Shown here in pieces: positions 34,985 through 43,465 of a stretch of 64,000 nucleotides of DNA; the first letter of the stretch is position 1; every line of letters starts with the position of its first letter. Under the pieces are notes generated by a model. It worked only from the letters and a program-made list of their open reading frames with translations, was not told where the DNA came from and did no database searches. The position numbers and the translations under genes are program-made. The stretch is taken from positions 1 to 64,000 of the forward strand of contig CACWID010000016.1 of the NCBI GenBank assembly GCA_902760865.1, given 5' to 3'. This DNA is from an uncultured Bacteroidales bacterium. GTDB taxonomy: Bacteria; Bacteroidota; Bacteroidia; Bacteroidales; Muribaculaceae.

Positions 34985-36151
34985 ATGGCTAAGACAAACA
35001 AAATCGCGATCATCTCGGTCATGCTGTGCTTCTTCTGCATGGGCTTTGTTGACCTCGTGGGTATCGCCTCCAACTATGTGAAAGAAGACCTCCAACTCTC
35101 GGACTCGGTGGCTAACATCTTCCCCTCGCTGGTATTCTTCTGGTTCCTCATCTTCAGCGTTCCCACGGGCATGCTGATGAACAAGATCGGTCGCAAGAAG
35201 ACGGTGCTCCTGTCGCTTGTAGTGACCATCCTCTCGCTGATGATTCCGTTGTTCGGCAACAGTTTCCCCGTGATGCTCATCGCCTTCTCGCTGCTGGGCA
35301 TCGGTAACGCGCTGATGCAGACCTCGCTCAACCCGCTGGTATCGACCGTGATGGGTGGCGGCAACCTGGCATCGACGCTCACCTTCGGCCAGTTCATCAA
35401 GGCCATCGCCTCGTTCCTCGCGCCTTATCTGGCCATGTGGGGTGCAACGCAGGTGATTCCCAGCCTGGGACTCGACTGGCGCGTGCTGTTCGCCATCTAC
35501 TTTGTGGTAGGTACTTTCTCGGCTGTCTTGTTAGGAGTGACCCCCATCCACGAAGAGAAGATCGAGGGCAAGCCTTCGACCTTTGTGGAGTGCTTCAAGC
35601 TGTTGGGCACGCCCATCGTGCTGCTCTCTTTCCTGGGCATCATGTGCCACGTGGGTATCGACGTGGGCACCAACACCACCGCTCCCAAGATTCTCATGGA
35701 GCGTCTGGGCATGACACTGAACGATGCCGCATTTGCCACCTCGCTGTACTTCATCTTCCGTACCATCGGTTGCTTGACCGGCTCGTTCTTCCTGCGCGTG
35801 CTCAAGATGAGGACGTTCTTCATCATCAGTGTCATCATGATGGCTTTGTCGATGTGCGGCCTGTTCTTCGGCCACGAAAAGTGGATTCTCTACACTGCTA
35901 TTGCTCTCGTGGGTTATGGTAACTCCAACATCTTCTCGATGTGCTTTGCCACCGCTCTTGAGTCGATGCCCAAGAAGCAGAACGAGGTGTCCGGCCTGAT
36001 GATCATGGGCCTGTTCGGCGGCACGATTTTCCCGCTGCTGATGGGCTTCGCCAGCGATGCCGTTGGCCAGGCAGGTGCCGTAGCAGTGATGGCCATCGGT
36101 GTCATCTACCTGTTCACCTACATCAAGCAACTCAATCCCGTGAAGGGTTAG
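34985..36151 (+). CDS. Sugar permease, FucP-type major facilitator (fructose uptake)
   Basis: The 388-residue inner-membrane protein has about 12 hydrophobic segments. It belongs with FucP-like sugar/proton symporters: FFCMGFVDLVGIASNYVKED in helix 1, GMLMNKIGRKKTVLLSL in the first loop, GIGNALMQTSLNPLVSTV and GLFGGTIFPLLMGFASDA. Between periplasmic GH32 and fructokinase genes it should bring fructose into the cytoplasm, as BT1758 does. The stop codon lies 26 bases before a 7-bp repeat array that separates it from the kinase gene. Confidence 0.9.
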   Translation: MAKTNKIAIISVMLCFFCMGFVDLVGIASNYVKEDLQLSDSVANIFPSLVFFWFLIFSVPTGMLMNKIGRKKTVLLSLVVTILSLMIPLFGNSFPVMLIAFSLLGIGNALMQTSLNPLVSTVMGGGNLASTLTFGQFIKAIASFLAPYLAMWGATQVIPSLGLDWRVLFAIYFVVGTFSAVLLGVTPIHEEKIEGKPSTFVECFKLLGTPIVLLSFLGIMCHVGIDVGTNTTAPKILMERLGMTLNDAAFATSLYFIFRTIGCLTGSFFLRVLKMRTFFIISVIMMALSMCGLFFGHEKWILYTAIALVGYGNSNIFSMCFATALESMPKKQNEVSGLMIMGLFGGTIFPLLMGFASDAVGQAGAVAVMAIGVIYLFTYIKQLNPVKG

Positions 36152-36177
36152 GCTTTAGGTTTTAGAACCGCTAACAA

Positions 36178-36226
36178 CTAGAAACTAGGGACTAGAAACT
36201 AGGGACTAGAAACTAAAAACTAAAAA
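36178..36226. repeat. 7-bp tandem array, 7 units (CTAGAAA/CTAGGGA)
   Basis: The units alternate CTAGAAA and CTAGGGA (five units) and then run into two CTAAAAA units, between the permease and fructokinase genes. Confidence 0.9.
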
Positions 36227-36244
36227 CTGAAAAAATTGACAACT

Positions 36245-37138
36245 ATGAGTGACAAACGTTATGTAGTGGGCCTGGGTGAGGCCCTGTGGGATGTCCTCCC
36301 CGAAGGTAAGAAACTGGGCGGTGCCCCCGCCAACTTCGCCTATCATGCCGGACAGTTCCTGGGCAGTGACAACGCCATTGCCATCAGTGCCCTGGGCGAG
36401 GACAAACTCGCCGAGGAGACCATCAGCGCCCTCGAGGAGCATGGCCTCAAGTACCTCATGCCGCGTGTGCCCTATCCCACCGGCACCGTGCAGGTAACGC
36501 TTGATGAGCAGGGTATTCCCACCTATGACATCAAGGAGAATGTGGCATGGGACAATATCCCCTTCACGCCCGAGATCGAGGAGATTGCACGCAACTGCCG
36601 CGCCGTGTGCTACGGTTCGCTGGCTCAGCGCAACGTCGTTTCGCGCGAGAACATCCAGCGTTTCCTGGATGCCACTCCCGGCGACTGCATGAAGATCTTT
36701 GACATCAACCTCCGTCAGCAGTTCTATAACAAGGAGATCATCCAAGAGTCATTGCGCCGTTGCAATGTCCTCAAGATCAACGACGAGGAGTTGGTGATCA
36801 TCGGTCGCATGTTCGGCTATCCCGGCCTTGACATGGAGAACAAGTGCTGGCTCATCCTGGGCAAGTACAACCTCGACATGCTGGTACTCACCTGTGGCAC
36901 CAATGGTTCCTATGTGTTCAAGCCCGGCGAGATGTCCTTCCAGGCGACCCCCAAGGTTGAGGTGGCTGATACCGTCGGCGCCGGTGACTCGTTCACGGGC
37001 TCCTTCTGCGCCGCCATCCTGGCAGGTAAGCCCATTCATGAGGCCCACAAACTCGCAGTAGAGGTCAGCGCCTACGTCTGCACCCAGAACGGCGCCATGC
37101 CCACCCTGCCCGCCGAGCTCCTCGACGCAGCCAAGTAA
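36245..37138 (+). CDS. Fructokinase (PfkB family)
   Basis: The 297-residue ribokinase-fold enzyme starts at the ATG at 36245 (MSDKRYVVGLGEALWDVLPE); the open frame goes back to a TTG at 36236. PfkB signature 1 is KLGGAPANFAYHAGQFLG and signature 2 is DTVGAGDSFTGSFCA, whose Asp is the catalytic base. It phosphorylates fructose released by the GH32 enzymes for entry into glycolysis, as BT1757 does, and it closes the locus. Confidence 0.94.
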   Translation: MSDKRYVVGLGEALWDVLPEGKKLGGAPANFAYHAGQFLGSDNAIAISALGEDKLAEETISALEEHGLKYLMPRVPYPTGTVQVTLDEQGIPTYDIKENVAWDNIPFTPEIEEIARNCRAVCYGSLAQRNVVSRENIQRFLDATPGDCMKIFDINLRQQFYNKEIIQESLRRCNVLKINDEELVIIGRMFGYPGLDMENKCWLILGKYNLDMLVLTCGTNGSYVFKPGEMSFQATPKVEVADTVGAGDSFTGSFCAAILAGKPIHEAHKLAVEVSAYVCTQNGAMPTLPAELLDAAK

Positions 37139-37259
37139 AGCAAATTACCTGCTCAATCAATAAACGGACCCGACTCGATTAACCCCCAGCCGGGCCCATT
37201 TTTTAGCATCGAGTATCAATTGGCAGCAGGGACCGACGCCGACCCATTGATAAGATCAA

Positions 37260-37356
37260 CCGCCCTACGGGCGGGAAATTAAACAAATTTTAATTTTAAA
37301 ATTAATTTCATTTTAATTTCCCGTGCGATAGCACGGTTATATTACCGAGTCGCAAT
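37260..37356 (-). repeat. Hairpin-ended AT-rich element, copy 2 (inverted)
   Basis: Hairpin CCGCCCTACGGGCGG (37260-37274), an A/T core bounded by GGGAAATTAAACAAATTTT and TTTTAATTTCCC, then hairpin CCGTGCGATAGCACGG (37321-37336) and the flank TTATATTACCGAGTCGCAAT. Read on the minus strand it follows copy 1 (4680-4810) feature by feature, with a shorter core (97 against 131 bp). Confidence 0.85.
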
Positions 37357-37621
37357 TATGGCACACCCTCATTGCCGAAGAAATGAATAATCCTTAGCGG
37401 CTTGGCGACTTAGCGTGGGGCCCGGTGGAGAGCGGATGCCAATCAGAAAAATCAGATTATTCAGTTGTTTTTAAAACCTTGGCGTCTTAGCGGCTTAGCG
37501 TGGGGCCCTAGGGGCTGCATTTGCCGCATTTTACGGGACACAATAAAATAAAAACAAGTTTTTATGACATTGGACTTGCATAAAAAAAGGCGATTTCGTT
37601 CTATTTGCACTATTTTTTGTT

Positions 37622-37629
37622 TATCTTTG
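37622..37629 (+). promoter_or_regulatory. -7 box for the beta-grasp/5'-nucleotidase genes
   Basis: TATCTTTG fits TAnnTTTG and lies 50 nt before the start at 37680. A TTTG at 37604-37607 is only 14 nt upstream, so the -33 element is uncertain. Confidence 0.5.
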
Positions 37630-37679
37630 CACCCAAAGCTTTTTCAGAATGCTATAAACCCTATAATTATCTAAAGAGT

Positions 37680-37880
37680 ATGACGGTTATAGTAAACAAC
37701 TCCAAAATAAGGATTTTCAAGGGTGCCAAAGTCGGTGATGCGGTTCTGCGTTGGGCCGTGCGTAACAGGTTTGACATCAGCCAAGTATCATCGCTGCAAG
37801 TGACCGACCAATGGGGGCACCTGCTTGATAACGCGGCTCCCCTAAAAGATCAGCAAAGCATTAACATTTTAAACCAGTAA
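37680..37880 (+). CDS. Small beta-grasp-like protein upstream of 5'-nucleotidase
   Basis: The 66-residue protein starts at the ATG at 37680; the longer frame from 37605 includes the promoter box. The pattern (TVIVNNSKIRIFKGAKVGDA, then VTDQWGHLLDNAAPL and a final strand SINIL) suggests a ThiS/MoaD-like beta-grasp fold, but the C-terminal Gly-Gly of sulfur carriers is absent. It is 4 bp before the nucleotidase gene, so the two are co-translated. The function is unknown and the fold is inference. Confidence 0.65.
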   Translation: MTVIVNNSKIRIFKGAKVGDAVLRWAVRNRFDISQVSSLQVTDQWGHLLDNAAPLKDQQSINILNQ

Positions 37881-37884
37881 TATT

Positions 37885-39312
37885 ATGAAAAAGAACTTTT
37901 TGTCGATCGCGGCTTTAGTATTGGCCTCGTTCTTTGGCATAGCCCATGGTGAGACCGTGAGGATTTTGTCATCCAATGATATGCACTCGGCTATTGAGAA
38001 GATGCCCCAATATGCCGCTATCGTTGACAGCCTGCGAGCCATTGACCCGTTTGTACTGATTTTCTCGGCAGGAGACAACCGCACGGGTAATCCTTACAAC
38101 GACCTGTACGAGCCGACCACCTACCCCATGATCTCGATGATGAACCTCATCGGCTTTGACGCATCTGCACTCGGCAACCACGAGTATGACTCCAGTGTTG
38201 AGGGTCTCGCGAGGGTGATTTCGTTGTCTAATTTCCCCTATCTTGCCGCCAACATCAGTTGCCCGCCCGAGAGCGGAATCCGGGTGCGTCCTTATCAGGT
38301 GTTTGATGTCAAGGGCATCAAGGTCGGTGTGCTCGGCATCACACAGGTGGGCATAGACGGGATCCCCGACACACACCCCGACAACGTGAAAGGCCTGTCT
38401 TTTCAACGGCCCGAGGAGGTGATACCGCAGTACAAGTGGCTCACCGAGCAGTGCGATGTCAACGTGTTGCTCACCCATGTGGGCTTTGATGTGGATGTTG
38501 AACTGGCCAAACAGTTCCCTTACTATGACCTTATCATCAGCGGCCATACCCACACACAGCTCGAAGGCGGGGAAATCCACAGTGGCGTACTGATCACCCA
38601 AAACGGTTACCAGCTGCCTCGCGTCACCCTCACGACCCTGGAGGTCGAAGGCGGCAAAGTGGTAAGCAAGAAGGCCGAGAACATCTTTTTGAACAACCCC
38701 GACCGTCACGCTGACGCCGCCGAGGCGTTGCTCAAGCACTTCAAGAACAGCCCTGAGATGGAACGTGTCATCGGCCACTTCGAGAGCGACATCAACGGGT
38801 ATGACCCTCTGGGCGTGATGATGTGCGACGCCTGGCGGGAGGAGTGCGAGTGTGACATCGCCCTCGAGAACTACGGCGGCGTACGCTACGACTTCATCAA
38901 GGCGGGTCCCATCACAGTGAAGGACATCATCAACCTCGACCCGTTCCTGAACAGTCCGGTAGTGATGACCTTGACGGGCAAAGAACTCCACGACATGCTC
39001 ATCGCTTGCTTCAGGGCAGACCGCAACCGCTTCCCTGTCACCAGCGGATGCACGGCGGCGGTGACCTATGCCGACTCCACCAAGTCGTCAATCAAGAAAC
39101 TGGAACTTTTTGACGCCAACGGCAAGAAGCTCAACATGAAAAAGAAATACCGCGTGGTGACCAACAACTATGTGGCATCAATCGCCGACTCTCCCCGCCA
39201 GGACCAGGGCGTGCGCGGTGACGTGACCACTAGCGACCTCATCATACACTGGCTCGAGAAAAAGGGGACCGTGGACTATCAAGGCCGCTCCAGCTTTACC
39301 GAGAAGTGGTAA
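37885..39312 (+). CDS. Secreted 5'-nucleotidase / metallophosphoesterase
   Basis: The 475-residue protein has a signal peptide (MKKNFLSIAALVLASFFGIA). The N-terminal metallophosphatase domain shows the metal ligands in ILSSNDMHSA, FSAGDNRTGNP, ALGNHEYD, LLTHVGFD and SGHTHTQLEGG. The C-terminal domain (from about 300) binds the nucleoside (ALENYGGVRYDFIKAGPITV). It resembles UshA and would remove phosphate from periplasmic nucleotides. Confidence 0.92.
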   Translation: MKKNFLSIAALVLASFFGIAHGETVRILSSNDMHSAIEKMPQYAAIVDSLRAIDPFVLIFSAGDNRTGNPYNDLYEPTTYPMISMMNLIGFDASALGNHEYDSSVEGLARVISLSNFPYLAANISCPPESGIRVRPYQVFDVKGIKVGVLGITQVGIDGIPDTHPDNVKGLSFQRPEEVIPQYKWLTEQCDVNVLLTHVGFDVDVELAKQFPYYDLIISGHTHTQLEGGEIHSGVLITQNGYQLPRVTLTTLEVEGGKVVSKKAENIFLNNPDRHADAAEALLKHFKNSPEMERVIGHFESDINGYDPLGVMMCDAWREECECDIALENYGGVRYDFIKAGPITVKDIINLDPFLNSPVVMTLTGKELHDMLIACFRADRNRFPVTSGCTAAVTYADSTKSSIKKLELFDANGKKLNMKKKYRVVTNNYVASIADSPRQDQGVRGDVTTSDLIIHWLEKKGTVDYQGRSSFTEKW

Positions 39313-39350
39313 ACCTGTCGTCTTCTCGATAGCAGCGACACCTATCAAAT

Positions 39351-39842
39351 ATGAGGGATTTTGCGGCAATAGATTTTGAGACGGCCAACAATGAGCGGTC
39401 ATCGGTGTGCTCGGTGGGCGTGGTCGTCGTGCGCGACGGTGAGATTGTGGACAAGTTCTACTCCCTCATCCAGCCCGAGCCCAACTACTACACCTACTGG
39501 TGCAGCCGGGTGCATGGCCTGTGCCGTGAGGACACCGAGGACGCTCCCGTCTTTCCTGACGTGTGGGCCCAGATTGAGCCGATGATCGCCGGGCTGCCCC
39601 TGGTGGCACACAACAGCCCCTTTGACGAGGGGTGCCTCAAGGCCGTCTTCAGGGTCTATCAGATGGACTACCCGGACTATCTGTTCCTGGACACGCTGCG
39701 CGCTTCCCGCCGCAAGCTGCCTGACCTGGAGAGCCACCAGCTGCACATCGTGGCTGCCGCGTGCGGTTACCGGCTGGACCATCACCACCATGCGCTGGCC
39801 GATGCCGAGGCCTGCGCATGGATCGCCTGCCAGCTTTTATGA
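39351..39842 (+). CDS. DnaQ-like 3'-5' exonuclease
   Basis: The 163-residue DEDDh-type nuclease has Exo I FAAIDFETAN, Exo II VAHNSPFDEGCL and Exo III HHALADAEACA with the catalytic His. It corresponds to the exonuclease epsilon/RNase T fold without extra domains. It may trim DNA or RNA, and the target is unknown. It lies 38 bp after the nucleotidase gene and is followed by mfd. Confidence 0.9.
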   Translation: MRDFAAIDFETANNERSSVCSVGVVVVRDGEIVDKFYSLIQPEPNYYTYWCSRVHGLCREDTEDAPVFPDVWAQIEPMIAGLPLVAHNSPFDEGCLKAVFRVYQMDYPDYLFLDTLRASRRKLPDLESHQLHIVAAACGYRLDHHHHALADAEACAWIACQLL

Positions 39843-39875
39843 GCGGCAGACTGAGGCCGATTGGCAAATAATGAG

Positions 39876-39883
39876 TACCTTTG
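39876..39883 (+). promoter_or_regulatory. -7 box before mfd
   Basis: TACCTTTG fits TAnnTTTG and lies 34 nt before the GTG start of mfd; no good -33 box is seen. Confidence 0.4.
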
Positions 39884-39917
39884 CAGTGGAAACGACATGT
39901 AACAGCGAGGCACCCAC

Positions 39918-42900
39918 GTGGAAATCAAGGAATTATGTGAACTGTTTAACGGCAAGGCGCGGCTGGCAGCGGTGAAGAAACTGCTGTCCGGCAGCGGCAA
40001 TGCGGTAATCGACGGCCTGGCGGGCTCCAGTGCGGCAATGCTGCTGGCGGGGCTGCCGCGGCAGGCGTGCCCCTACCTTGTCGTGATGAACGACCTGGAC
40101 GAGGCCGGCTACATGTACAATGACCTGTGCCAGCTCGCCGGTGACAAGCAGGTGCTGATTTTCCCGTCGGGCTACAAGCGCGACATCAAGTACGGCCAGG
40201 TGGATGCCCCCAACGAGATCCTGCGCACCGAGGTGCTCAACCGCTGGTATGACGACCCCCAGGTGAGATGGGTCGTGACCTACCCCGAGGCCCTGGCCGA
40301 GCGGGTGCGCCGCCGCGAGGACGTGGCAGCGAGCACCGTGACGCTGCAATCGGGCGGCACGGCCGACCTGGCAGAGACAGCCGCACGCCTGCGCGAACTG
40401 GGTTTTGTGGCCACCGACTACGTCTATGAGCCGGGACAATACAGCGTGCGCGGATCGATCCTCGACGTGTTCTCCTTCAGCAACGAGCTGCCTTACCGCA
40501 TCGACTTCTGGGGCGACGACATCGACTCCATCCGCACCTTCAACGTCGAGACGCAGCTGAGCGAGGAGCGGCTGGAGCGCGTGAGCATCCTGAACCGCGA
40601 CCGTGCGGGCGACAGCCCCGAGGACAATGTGTCACTGCTGGACTATGCGGGCGACGACACCATCGTGCTGTGCCGCAGCGAGCAATGGCTCACGACACGC
40701 ATCCGCGAGATTGCCCGCGAGGGCATGTCGGTCAGCGCCATCATCGCCGAGGAGGGCGACACCCAGGCGACGCGCAAGGTTGTCGATGCCGACATCTTCA
40801 CACGACGGCTGCAGGCATTGCGGCGCATCGCCTTCACCTCAGGCGAGACGGCTCCCGAGCGCGGCGTGAAGCGCCTGTCGCTGCACTGCCGTCCACAGGG
40901 CATCTATCACAAGAATTTCGACCTCATAGGCCAGTCCTTCGGGCAATTCCTGGCCGACGGCTACCGCATCCTCATCCTCTCTGACAGCGCCAAGCAGATC
41001 GAGCGACTGCACAACATCTTTGAGGACCGCGGCGACGACATCACCTTCGAGCCGGTGCTCAGGACCATCCATGAGGGCTTTGTCGATGAGGACCTGAAGC
41101 TGTGCGTTTTCACCGACCACCAGATCTTTGACCGCTTCCACAAGTACAACCTCAAGAGCGAACGCGCCCGTTCGGGCAAACTCGCCTTGTCGCTCAAAGA
41201 GTTGAACCAGATCGAGAAGGGCGACTACATCGTCCACGAGGACCTGGGCGTCGGCAAGTTCGGCGGCCTCATCCGCACGTCGATGAACGGCACGCCCCAG
41301 GAGATGATCAAGCTCACCTACCTGAACGGCGACGAGGCCTATGTCTCGATCCACTCGCTGCACAAGCTGTCGAAGTACCGCAGCAAGGAGGGCGAGGCTC
41401 CTCGACTGAACCGCCTGGGGTCCAATGCGTGGGCCAAAATCAAGTCGCGCACCAAGAGCCGCCTCAAGGACATCGCCCGCGAACTCATCCGCCTCTATGC
41501 CGCACGACGGGAGCAGAAGGGCTTCGCCTTCACCCCGGACGGCTACCTCCAGCAGGAGCTGGAGGCCTCGTTCATCTATGAGGACACCCCCGACCAGTTG
41601 ACGGCAACCCAGGCTGTCAAGGCCGACATGGAGAGCGACAAGCCGATGGACCGCCTCATCTGCGGCGACGTGGGCTTCGGCAAGACCGAGATAGCGGTGC
41701 GCGCCGCCTTCAAGGCCGCCACCGACGGCAAACAGACTGCCGTGCTGGTGCCCACGACGGTGCTGGCCTTCCAGCACTACCGCACCTTCAAGGAACGCCT
41801 GCAGGACTTCCCCGTCCGTGTGGACTACCTGAGCCGTGCCCGCAAGCCCAAAGAGGTGAAACAGATTCTTGCCGACCTCAAGGAGGGCAAGATTGACATC
41901 CTCATCGGCACCCACAAGCTCATCGGCAAGACGGTGCAGTTCCATGACCTGGGACTGCTGGTGGTGGACGAGGAACAGAAGTTCGGCGTCGCTGTCAAGG
42001 ACAAGCTCAAGCAGATGAAGCTCAACGTGGACACCCTGACGATGAGCGCCACGCCCATCCCGCGCACGCTGCAGTTCTCGCTGATGGGCGCCCGCGACCT
42101 GAGCACGCTGACCACCCCGCCCGCCAACCGCTACCCTATCCTCACCACCGTCGGCACCCTGAACGACGACATCGTCGCCGAGGCCATCAACTTTGAGCTC
42201 TCGCGCAACGGCCAGGTGTTCTTTGTCAACCACCGCATCGAGCAATTGGAGCGCCTGGAGAACATGATTCACCGCGTCGTGCCCGATGCCCGCGTCGTGG
42301 TGGGACACGGACAGATGCCGCCCGAACGGCTCGAACAGGTCATCATCGACTTCGGCAACCAGGACTATGACGTGCTGCTCTCGACGACCATCATCGAGAA
42401 CGGCATCGATATGCCCAACGTCAACACCATCATCATCAACAATGCCGACCGCTACGGACTGAGCGACCTGCACCAGCTGCGCGGACGCGTGGGACGCAGC
42501 AGCCGCAAGGCTTTCTGCTACCTGCTCGTGCCGCCGGGCAAGCCGCTGGCCACCGATGCGAGACGGCGCCTGCAGGCCATCGAGAGCTTCAGCGACCTAG
42601 GCTCCGGCATCCAGATTGCCATGCAGGACCTCGACATCCGCGGTGCCGGCAACCTGCTGGGCGCCGAGCAGAGTGGATTCATCGCCGACCTGGGCTACGA
42701 GACCTACCAGCGGGTGCTCAAGGAGGCCGTCACCGAGCTGCGCAACGAGGAGTTCTCCACGGTCTTCGCCACTACGGGTGACGGAGAGAACGGAAATGAC
42801 GGTTTGGACAGCAACAACGAGTTTGTCACCGATTGTGTCGTGGACACCGACCTGGAGCTGATGTTCCCGGCCAGCTATGTGCCCCAGGAGAACGAGCGCA

Positions 42901-43289
42901 TCACCCTCTACCGCGAACTCGACAACATGGAGACCGACGATCAGGTCGAGGCCTTCGAGGAGAGGATGGTGGACCGTTTCGGCAAGATTCCCGAGATGGC
43001 AAGCGAACTCATCCGCATCGTGCCCCTGCGACGCACCGCGCGCCGACTGGGCATCGAGAAACTCGTCATCCGCCAGACCCGCATGCACCTGTTCATGGTC
43101 GGCGAGGAAAACGTCGCCTATTACCAGTCGCCCGCCTTCGGGCGCCTGCTCAACTTCCTGCAGCAGAATCCCAAGCGCTGCAACCTGAGCCAGAAGAACG
43201 GCCGCCGCAGTATCATCGTCTCCAACGTCACCAGCGTCAGCACGGCCCTCTCCATCCTGCGCACCATCACCCATCTTGACAGCATTTAA
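39918..43289 (+). CDS. mfd: Transcription-repair coupling factor
   Basis: The 1123-residue protein removes RNA polymerase stalled at DNA damage and recruits UvrA. Domains: UvrB-like N-terminal part (QYSVRGSILDVFSFSNELPY), the CarD-like RNA polymerase-binding domain near 434-480 (GDYIVHEDLGVGKFGG), the helicase/translocase with Walker A GDVGFGKTEIAVRAA (about 582), VVDEEQKFGV (about 682), MSATPIPRTLQFSLMG, QLRGRVGRS, and the C-terminal TRCF domain. The start is a GTG at 39918, since the only nearby ATG (39897) is followed at once by a stop codon. Confidence 0.96.
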   Translation: MEIKELCELFNGKARLAAVKKLLSGSGNAVIDGLAGSSAAMLLAGLPRQACPYLVVMNDLDEAGYMYNDLCQLAGDKQVLIFPSGYKRDIKYGQVDAPNEILRTEVLNRWYDDPQVRWVVTYPEALAERVRRREDVAASTVTLQSGGTADLAETAARLRELGFVATDYVYEPGQYSVRGSILDVFSFSNELPYRIDFWGDDIDSIRTFNVETQLSEERLERVSILNRDRAGDSPEDNVSLLDYAGDDTIVLCRSEQWLTTRIREIAREGMSVSAIIAEEGDTQATRKVVDADIFTRRLQALRRIAFTSGETAPERGVKRLSLHCRPQGIYHKNFDLIGQSFGQFLADGYRILILSDSAKQIERLHNIFEDRGDDITFEPVLRTIHEGFVDEDLKLCVFTDHQIFDRFHKYNLKSERARSGKLALSLKELNQIEKGDYIVHEDLGVGKFGGLIRTSMNGTPQEMIKLTYLNGDEAYVSIHSLHKLSKYRSKEGEAPRLNRLGSNAWAKIKSRTKSRLKDIARELIRLYAARREQKGFAFTPDGYLQQELEASFIYEDTPDQLTATQAVKADMESDKPMDRLICGDVGFGKTEIAVRAAFKAATDGKQTAVLVPTTVLAFQHYRTFKERLQDFPVRVDYLSRARKPKEVKQILADLKEGKIDILIGTHKLIGKTVQFHDLGLLVVDEEQKFGVAVKDKLKQMKLNVDTLTMSATPIPRTLQFSLMGARDLSTLTTPPANRYPILTTVGTLNDDIVAEAINFELSRNGQVFFVNHRIEQLERLENMIHRVVPDARVVVGHGQMPPERLEQVIIDFGNQDYDVLLSTTIIENGIDMPNVNTIIINNADRYGLSDLHQLRGRVGRSSRKAFCYLLVPPGKPLATDARRRLQAIESFSDLGSGIQIAMQDLDIRGAGNLLGAEQSGFIADLGYETYQRVLKEAVTELRNEEFSTVFATTGDGENGNDGLDSNNEFVTDCVVDTDLELMFPASYVPQENERITLYRELDNMETDDQVEAFEERMVDRFGKIPEMASELIRIVPLRRTARRLGIEKLVIRQTRMHLFMVGEENVAYYQSPAFGRLLNFLQQNPKRCNLSQKNGRRSIIVSNVTSVSTALSILRTITHLDSI

Positions 43290-43361
43290 GGCCAAAAAAC
43301 GCCTTTTGGCGCATCGGCGACGCGGAAAACGGCGCAAAATGCTATATTTATGTCAAATAAA

Positions 43362-43392
43362 TTTGCAAATTGAAAATCTTGTATTATCTTTG
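43362..43392 (+). promoter_or_regulatory. Consensus promoter for the dockerin-tailed secreted protein
   Basis: TTTG (43362-43365), 19 nt, TATCTTTG (43385-43392) is a full match to the Bacteroidota housekeeping promoter, 73 nt before the start. Confidence 0.8.
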
Positions 43393-43465
43393 CCCTCCGT
43401 TTGAGCAATGGCTTCACCATGAAAGCCTGCTATACCATTAATATATATAATATCATTTAATCAAC

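Larger units (their letters stand above)
37139..37679. other. Intergenic region with terminator-like hairpin, repeats and promoter box
   Basis: The 541 bases hold an imperfect GGACCCG/CGGGCCC hairpin with T6 (37167-37204) that could end the fructan operon, the inverted copy of the hairpin-ended element (37260-37356), two copies of the GGCTTAGCGTGGGGCCC motif (near 37400 and 37490), a GCGGATGCCAA motif, and TATCTTTG at 37622-37629, a -7 box about 50 nt before the next gene. No gene is visible. Confidence 0.6.

Noticed and set aside
40839..42473. 544-codon minus-strand frame inside mfd
   Set aside because: It is antisense to well-conserved helicase motifs and its product shows no domain.
42597..43337. 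246-codon minus-strand frame at the end of mfd
   Set aside because: It is antisense to the conserved TRCF C-terminal domain and has no recognisable features.
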